DNA from: Mesostigma viride
Lineage: Eukaryota > Streptophyta > Mesostigmatophyceae > Mesostigmatales > Mesostigmataceae
Length of the DNA stretch: 27,500 nt
Direction of reading: 5' to 3'
Assembly (NCBI GenBank): GCA_009746045.1
Contig: RPFO01000016.1
Coordinates: 378,470-405,969 of the forward strand
The notes under the pieces were generated by a model, which was not told the DNA's origin, did not search any database, and was given only the letters and a program-made list of their open reading frames with translations. Each line of letters begins with the position of its first letter. Positions within the stretch are counted from its first letter, which is position 1. The translations under genes were made by a program, and so were the position numbers. Shown in pieces: positions 1-8,000 of the stretch.

Positions 1-1
1 C

Positions 2-525
2 GAGTACTTCCTTGAAGATTGGATAGTCAAAGACTCCGCGACAGGTGCGGACTTGGCAAAGGGAGGCTACGTTGCCGGCGCCCAAGAAAATGGTTGGAGT
101 AGCTTGAGATGCTTTTTGATGACGACACCTTTTGCCGACTCGCGTGACACGGATGTAAGCGAACTTTATCGGCGTATGTGTTTTGCACTCGCCGACATTC
201 CGCTGATAACTCAACGAGAGTTCGATTTTCGCGTGGAAACAAAAGCCAAAGCGATTGTATCCGGCGTGAAGGCGATTGTGGAGGAGGAGCAGGATTCTCT
301 GTGTGCAGAGTATTTGGAGAGCTCGTGGCCCCGATGAAGACGAGGAGGTCCGAAATCTATCCTGACACCGCCAACAAGGAGGCAAAGTTGGTGGCCGCCA
401 AAGAAGAGATGTTCGCTCGTGTCGATGAAATGGCGGCGAAAGAGGTTCCGAGAGTTCGCTCGATCGGTTGTTGCAAAACCTGCAGAGAGTGGAACGAGTC
501 GCGGGACAGTCTATATTGATATGAG
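2..525 (+). CDS. 3' end of an unrecognised gene (partial, frame-broken)
   Basis: The window starts inside an open frame (codons from position 2) that runs to a TGA at 335-337 and reads as ordinary soluble protein, for example WSSLRCFLMTTPF and ELYRRMCFALADIP. Coding character then continues one frame over (about 334-440, with ANKEAKLVAAKEEMFARVDE), and one frame over again from about 445 (LDRLLQNLQRVERVAGQ) to a TGA at 523-525. Both shifts fit one missing base, the same pattern as in the large downstream gene, so this may be one intact 3' exon with undercalled homopolymers. The tail is charged and helical, probably a coiled coil. The 5' part is outside the window. I recognise no family. Confidence 0.5.
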
Positions 526-545
526 TTGCGCCCGCCGGCGTTTCT
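525..545 (+). repeat. Copy of the TTGCG..CGGCGTTTCT motif just after gene 1
   Basis: This 21-base block starts at the stop codon of the preceding frame and reads GTTGCGCCCGCCGGCG followed by TTTCT. It is the same motif found in the introns of the next gene (4710-4730, 5342-5362, 7063-7083 and others). Here it is in a 3' UTR or in an unrecognised intron. Its core, AAACGCCGGCGGGCG when read on the minus strand, matches the coding tandem repeat at 9,189-9,520. Confidence 0.75.
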
Positions 546-660
546 CTCGTGTTGAATGCCCCCCCTCTACATACACATTATATTGTCTGGACATTCGTAT
601 GTAGTGACAATCGTAGTCAATGTGATTGCCATTCGTTTGTACGTAAAAAGTGGTTATTGA

Positions 661-960
661 GGAAGTTGCGCCCCAGCAGTGTTTCTGCTAACGCACCGGT
701 ACCGGTAATTCTCCGGTAATTACCGGTGCCCCCCCGGCCGACCGGTAAGCCCCCCCCGGCCGACCGGTATGCTATATGCCAAGCAGGAAACCCCCCCGGC
801 CGACCGGTATGCTATATGTCAAGCAGGAAACCCCCCCCGACCGACCGGTATGCTGTGTTCAGAGCAGGAAACCCCCCCGGCCGACCGGTAAGCCATCCCC
901 GGGCTGACCTGGTCGACCGGGAAGCAAATAATGCCGGCCGGGGTTCCCCGGTTTCCCCGT
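661..960. repeat. CCGGTAA/GACCGGTA repeat block (left arm)
   Basis: A GC-rich block with short palindromes (ACCGGT, TACCGGTA, TAATTACCGGT) is followed by four roughly 40-bp tandem units. Their GACCGGTA anchors lie at 762, 802, 843 and 883, with a half unit before them at about 736. Each unit has a run of seven or eight C, then GGCCGACCGGTA, then a variable tail ending AGCAGGAAA. The 676-692 stretch (AGCAGTGTTTCTGCTAA) and the CCGGTAA elements recur inverted at 2,390-2,545. The open frame through it (726-1046) is proline/arginine-rich repeat translation and is not called a gene. Confidence 0.7.
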
Positions 961-1764
961 CAGACAAACCCGGTACTTATATACTGACTATTACAAAATA
1001 TCAATTTCGATTACTATATGTTACTATTCCCGGCACTTACAAATAGTTTGCACATTGCTGCCATGCTAACACCTCCACCGAATGTAAATTCCGACACAGC
1101 AGAGCCCTGCTGAATGCCCGACGAAAACCAGTGCGCCAGGGCATGGAATCTCGCGACGGTCCTATCGTAGCTACAGTACAAGATACCTTACTGATGAGGT
1201 TAAAATAGTAGTGCGTGACCCTCAGATGCAGTATTAAAAAAATAATCATGGGCAACGGCTCGTCAAGGCTAGGCGAATTTGCACAAACATTGCTCGCTCG
1301 CGACTTCAGTTGTCGTTGTTGTTGCCCACTTTTATTACCGGTGTGAGCTTGACCAGCACAAATCTCGTTGTTGTTGATGTTGGGTTGAGTTGAGTTGTTG
1401 GACGTGCTAACTGCTAACAACTACTGTTCATCGAGGAGGGGCTAAAGTTTCAACTTCAATTTGTGAGCAAATAGATTATCCGTACCCAAGTAACAAAAGG
1501 CGTGGCGCGGTGCAGATCTGACCCTATAACGAATGGGTCAGCACTCAGCACTTGGCAGCCGGCAATTCCCCAGTCTGTCAAGTGCGTAGACTTGAGCGGG
1601 TAACAAATGCGCTGCAGAATGCCTGCAGCAGTAGGTACGCAACACGATGTAAAGGTGCTGAGCCGCTAGACGATGCATCAAGTTCACGGCAATCGAGCCA
1701 GCTGACTTTGTTTTGCGTGTTTTCTAATCCTACATTTTTCGATAGTGCGCTAGAGAAGTGAATC
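961..1764. other. Noncoding interval upstream of the large gene
   Basis: About 800 bases with no convincing coding frame on either strand. It presumably holds the promoter and 5' UTR of the gene starting at 1,765, but I see no clear TATA box or other recognisable site. A weak GTTGTTG-rich stretch lies at 1,360-1,400. Confidence 0.4.
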
Positions 1765-2049
1765 ATGACGAAGAAGAAAGAGCCCCCGATTCCCCTGGGC
1801 TACAAGTTCAAGGACCATTTCAAACGAGGTGGTGGCGTTTTGACCTTGGCTGGCAGTACGAGCGGTCGCCGGGCTTTGGGCACGGTCGTTACACACCAGG
1901 CGCAGGCAGGCAACGAGTTAGAAGGGGACGACACTGATAAGACGAATGGGGATGAGGGTGCCGTAGAGCAGGGCGATGCAGGTGGCTCAGCGCACCCACA
2001 GCGCGAAATTCATGGCGGTGATGTTCCGGAGCAGGCCATGTCGGAGCAG
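1765..2049 (+). CDS. Large gene, exon 1 (N-terminus)
   Basis: The ATG at 1765 follows an in-frame TGA at 1759, so no earlier start is available in this exon. The peptide starts MTKKKEPPIPLGYKFKDHF and becomes acidic and Gly/Gln-rich (ELEGDDTDKTNGDEG). The frame stays open to 2127. I end the exon at CAG|GTTGTT (2049/2050), which gives the phase 0 junction that exon 2 needs. GG|GTGTAT near 2068 is an alternative donor. Translation could instead begin at the ATG that opens exon 2, so membership of this exon in the gene is less sure than that of the others. Confidence 0.45.
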
Positions 2050-5000
2050 GTTGTTTCGACTCCGGCCTATGGGTGTATATGGTGCATGCAAACCCTAAGG
2101 CGGCATCGTGTGAGGTCACGCCAATAATGTATGGGTGAGCTAATGTGAGCTACATAGCCTACAAGTGATGACAACTATGTTTTGTAACCTCCTATTGTGA
2201 CTAGGCATGCTTGTATGCATGCTAAGTTATCATTTTCGTATGTTTTATTAGGGAGCCCTGCGTATGCCAAGGCTATGTGAATCAGGATTCAGGGCACAAG
2301 CCGCCCACTAAGGCAAGGCTTCACAGTTTAGGATAAATTATATTACTGTATAAGAAATCCTATTGGGTTTTTATTTTTCTAAAAAAAAATTCGCCAACAT
2401 CCGGGGGGGGCTCCGCCCCCCCGGACACCCCCCCGGCCTCGGCCGCTTCGCGGCCTCGGCCGGACCCCCCCCCTTACCGGAGTTACCGGAACCCCCCCAC
2501 CCCTTAGCAGAAACACTGCGCCCCAGGGCGTTTCTTTGTTGCATTTTCTTCAAATTTTAGCTCGCGTAAATAGATGAAGATGACTTAATAAATGCCAATT
2601 TTTTTTAATAATGTAAACTACTCGCGGCCGGTATGTTCTGGTTTCGCAGATGTCCAGTCTGACGGTCGACATAAGGGGACGTCCATATCAGGACGCTGTT
2701 TTCCGGATTTCTGAGAAGGATCCCGAAAAGAAGTGCCGGGATAGGAAATGTAAAAAGCTGTCAATTACCGACATGGGTCTGTGTGGGGAACACATCGTAG
2801 CTTTCGGAAAGGACATGATTTCCCGTCATCTGCAACAATACGTTGACAACAATTGTGTGGGCGGGGCGCAGATGGACGTCCTTCTTGAGGATGGAGTGGA
2901 CGGAGCCAAAAGGGCTGTAATTCGGCTGTCGGAAATGGATGATGACAAAGAGGACGTGAACATTCGCCTTAGGAGGCACGACGACAACACGGCCGATTGT
3001 GTGTTTGGGTCTGGAGGAATGGAGGATGAGAGCCAGGTCTTCCATGATGCCGCGGAGAAGGTGGTTGAATGGATGATGGGTTGGTCAAATCTTGACGTAC
3101 GCATATTCAACCGTCTGACGTCTGATTTCCTTCTTAGGGGAAGTTTCAAGATGGTTGACCGTGCAAGGCAGTCCAGGAACCAGCTATCCCTTTCCATGGC
3201 CAGTCCGATCGCACGCATGATTAAGGAGGGCCCTCTTCCGCGCAACCTTGCCTCGAGATTTCGAAAATACCATGAAGGGCCCGACCGAAAATCAGCAGCG
3301 ATTTCCCATTCGCGAACCACTTATGGGTCGACGGAGTTGGTAACCGAATTTTTTTGCATTTCCTTGCCAAATGATTCTTTATGAGGGACATAGAGTTGTT
3401 TGTATAGAGAGTGAATTGACGAAAGTTGCGACGGCGGTCGCATCTTTTAGTGCGTCGTTCTCTTGTTATGAATCTCTGTTCATTCTGAATTATAACGTTG
3501 TTTGTACCTTGACATAATGATGCATTTTTTGTATTGAGTTGCGACGTGGGGCGCATCTTCCTGCTGACTCGTATGATTTTTCCAATTTTTTTGTTTTGTT
3601 GTTGCAGATGGAAAAGGGCGGCCCTACATCGCAGGTGGTCGGCGACTCTCCCCCTAGGGGGGAAGGGTCTGAAGGGCAACCAGTTCAGGCCCAAGGCGCC
3701 TCCTCACAACAGCCTCCTCACAAGCGTGCAAGGGAGGGCACGCCGCCCCCAATGGTGGAATCTGGTGTCAGCTTTGCCGCGGTCACTGGGAAGGATGAGT
3801 ACCACGGTGGTCGTGAGATGGTGGACGATCCGGTTGCGCGTTCAGATTGCGCGGTTTCAGCGACTCGCGAATGGCACTCGTGAACAGCAATCGCGCTGTA
3901 CCAAGACATCCTTAATGACAAACCTGAAGTCGCCAAGGTGCCTTATCTCTCCAAAAGCAATTCATGCCTCGTATCGAACCATGCTCCAGCAGGAGCTAAG
4001 GGTGGCTCGGTTGGCTCAGAATCCGACAGTAGCCGCCGCGCCCTCCCATGCCGCGCCTGCCGCAGTAGCCCAAAAGAGGGGGGAGAGTGTGCACGAGTCG
4101 GCCGCAGTGCCCTCAACCGCAAGGGATCCCCCCGCGACTTCCAAGCCGGTCGCGACGGGCGATATGCCCCCGCCGCGGCCAAGGGGAAGGGGGAAGGGGG
4201 TCGATGCAGGGGAAGAAGAAGTTTTCGAAATGACGCCGAGCAATTTGGAAGGTGGCGGGTCGATCTTCGTAAGTCTCTGCCCATTTAATTGATGTCGTGA
4301 AATACATAAGCATTTTTTTGCAATATTCGCCAGAAATGTCATTTCCGACAACTAAGCGGATTTTTACTTTCCGTTGAAATGTTCGCAGGGCCGGCAAGAG
4401 GATGTGGGTGCAAGAGAAGCCCGCTCAATGGCGGGAAGCACCCAGGTACATGAGTGCGTCAGATTCCTCTCCGGTTTACTTGTAATGAAATGGTTTGCGT
4501 GCGTATATCCTTGTTTATTTTTGTAGTAATTTTTTTCTTGTTAATCGACAATCGCGTTTGCTTTTTTTACAGGGAAGTCCGTTCGAGCAGCAAGAGGGCG
4601 GTGAGAGGAGGGGAAGTGGATCTTACGGTGGTTCCACTGCAGAGGGGGGAAGGGTAAGTTACCGTTGACTTACAAATTGAAAGTTTAGGTTCGTCCTCAA
4701 TTGACAGAGTTACGACGGCCGGCGTTTCTCTACACTTTTCTTACATTAAAAATCTTCCGTTGATAATGTTCTTGCAGGAAGCCGGTCGTCAGGGTGGGGC
4801 AAATCTCCAGGGAGAGGGGGCTATCGCTGTCCGTGAGCCTGTGTCAGAGGGCGCGGGTGGAAGCGACGGCGATACTGCGAAAATGACACGCTTTAAGGAG
4901 CAAGCGGATGCTTATAAACTGAGGACGTTAGCAAAGCGGGTTGTGGCCGAGGTGAGAACGGAAACAGCCCCACCTGAGGTACGGAACCAGATGATGACTC

Positions 5001-8000
5001 TCCATCAAGTCGCTGAGTTGATCGTGAAGAATGCGTGCGCGCCCGATGGAGCCACACAGCCTGAGGAGATCCCGAGCGCCAAGGCCTTGATAAAGTGGAT
5101 GCAGGAGAACCTGTTCGAGGGCAAAGGGAAGGAGAGGAAGTGTAAACTGAAGACGGTGACGATGGCGGACGCCAAGACTCTGATCAAGATGTTGAAGGAA
5201 CACGATGCCCGCCGGGACAAGTCTCCGAAGATCGCGAAGGGGTCGAAGAAAGCGGCTGAAGCAGCAGCGGTTGAGGGGAATGAGGTAAGTCTACCTCTGT
5301 TGTGAGGGGGGCTTTGTTCTTGAGGTCCACGTTTCATGTAGGTTGCGACGGCCGGCGTTTCTTAAGTGTGACACTTACTTCCTTTTGACTAACACTTACT
5401 TCCTTTCCTGATTTCGCATGGTTGAGGGAAATGAGCCAAGTGTACCTCTGTTGTGAGGGGGGCTTTGATCTTGAGGTTTAGGTTTCATCTAGGTTGCGAC
5501 GGCCGGCGTTTCTCAAGTGTGACATTTACTTTATTCCTTTTGGTTATGCTTTCCTGATTTTTTCCTATCATTGTTAAGGGGAATGAGGTAAGTGTACCTC
5601 TGTTGTGAGGGGGCTTCTTGAGATCCAGGTTTCATGTAGGTTGCGACGGCCGGCGTTTCTTAAGTGTGACACTTACTTCCTTTTGACTATGTTTTCCTGA
5701 TTTTTTCGCATCACGGTTGAGGGAAATGAGCCGAGTGTACCTCTGTTGTGAGGGGGGCTTTGATGTTGAGGTTCAGGTTTCATGTAGGTTGCGACGGCCG
5801 GCGTTTCTCAATCGACATTTACTTTATTCCTTTTGGTTATGCTTTCCTGATTTTTTCGCATCACTGCAGTACGTGCAGGCCGAGAGGGCGACCCACGCGG
5901 CCATCCTGTACTCAATCAGCCTCGACCAGCACGCGCGCCGCGAGAACATGAAAATAGATAGTACGTGGACTGCTGCCGTCGACGAACACCAGAAGGGACT
6001 CTCCGAAGCACTTGCGACCTACAAGGGGAAGGCGCTGAAGGGAAAGGGGAAAGGAAAGGAGGTGGAGGTTGCGGATGCTCCCGTGTCTCTGCTTGAGAAA
6101 TGGGAGAAGTCCCCGGTGTCGCAGGATGATGATGACATCCTGGATGTGAACGATGAGATCGCGAAGGGCAAACGGTTGCGGCAGGAGCTTGCCGTTCAGC
6201 CTCGGGACCTCGATGAGATGTCCAAAGCCTTGGTGCATCGAAATCGGGTGTGGACAAGGAACCTGTTCGTTGGGCCTCAGAAGCTCCTCGCACGAGACTT
6301 GCATCTGTCGAGAGGCGAGCAGAACGCCACCATTTTTGCCAGTTCGGAGTCCGACTACGGCCACGACAAGCTGGTGATTCCTGTGTGGCGGTACTCGTTC
6401 CAGTTTTTGGCTGACCGGTTCCCCAACACTTTTCATGAGTGGATGAAAAACGAGAACACCAGCGTCAGGTCGCGCAACTTTTCGGGGAGATGGGGGGGCA
6501 CGGACAATGAAGGCTGGCTACGCTCGCGCAATGACTGACAAAGAGATTGATATCTACCTGCGAACGAGCTCGGCCAAGGGATGGCCGAAGCTGCTTCCAC
6601 CAAGGTTCTGACAGGACGGGCCGATGTGCTGGACTCACTTAAGCCCGTGGACGTGAGAAAGGCCGCGCTTTTGGACAGTTTGTGCAAGTCCGCCTGGGAG
6701 ATGGCTCCACTCGAGAAGAAGCCATTGTTGCCGCCAGCCATTTGCGGCTTTCTCGTGCTGGACGGGAACCACTTTACCACACTCATCAAATCGGTGAAAT
6801 TCGAACTGGTCGCCCCAAATATGACGGTGGACCAAAGATCTGTGTGGTACCAGGCAATGCTGAACGGTTTCATGAAGGCGGAAAAGCTAAGGGTCGTTGC
6901 GCGGGGAGGGAAGGAGCAGGAAGTCACGAAGACCGTGGCCGCGGAGAAGCTGGAGGAGTGGGCAATGGATTGGACGAAATTCGGGGGGTGGACGTGCAGA
7001 TGCTCAAGGGTGAGACCATCCTGCCGACCTGGTGGCAGATCCGTGAAGAGAAGGTAAGCCAAGTTGCGACCGCCGGCGTTTCTATAAGTGGTTTTCTCGT
7101 GTTATTTTCAGTATGCCATTAGTTTGGTAAAGATGCGACCACCGGCGTTTCTATAAGGGGTTTTCATGTTCCACCTTAGTATGCCATATTTTGTCAAGAT
7201 GCGACCGCCGGCGTTTCTGTCAGTCGTATTCTTGTTCTCAGTTGAGTTGTGCTTATTTGGGAGGACTATCGATGTGTCTCTGCGCGTTGTTGCCCTACGG
7301 CGATGCAGGTTTCCGAACAAGTCGGCAAGATGATCGAAGTTGTCAGGCAGCTCGGGAACGCCATGAACGCCGAGGACACAGCCCAAGCCAAGGCAACGTG
7401 GGGCTCAGCGCTGGGGGATGTGCACCGGGCCTACCAGGCATATGGACCCCTCAAGAGAGGGAAGGGCGTGTCTATCCCAACTCCTCTGTACGGCAAGATC
7501 TGGGCGATTGTGAAGCCCTTTTGGCAGAAAGGAGAGCAAGCCAAGGCCGAAGGGGACGGCGCAGGCGACAAGGCAGGGGGGCTGAAGAGACGGACAAGTG
7601 GGGGCCGGACCAGAAGAACTTCATGCAGCGCTGGCTGTTCTGGTGTGAGGACCCTTTGAAGCCCGCTGTCGACGGCAAGCCGGCGATCGCACAGGATATC
7701 GCGGCTCGGCAAGACTTCCTTGACACGCGCCCTAAAGACAAGGCGCACGAACTGTCCATTTTCACCGCGCATCGGGAACTTGCGAGTTTCCAGTACTTCG
7801 ACAGCCTGATCCAAGCGCCGATCATGTCCTGTGAGGCCCCTCCCAGCAACCTGATAAAAATAATGGAAGTCGCCAAGAATTTGATAGAGGCGGCAAAGCA
7901 ATTCGCCCACATCAAGTTCCTGGAGAACCCCGAGCTGATTGGCCCTGCAGACAACTAAACGGGACTTTCGACCCCGTAATGGTGAGGGAGCACGTGTTTG

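Noticed and set aside
661-960. Prokaryotic-style iterons or an origin
   Set aside because: The DNA is clearly eukaryotic and the array has no associated replication gene; a transposon or dispersed repeat is more likely.
726-1046. Arg/Pro-rich frame upstream of the large gene
   Set aside because: Runs through the 40-bp tandem array; repetitive peptide without support.
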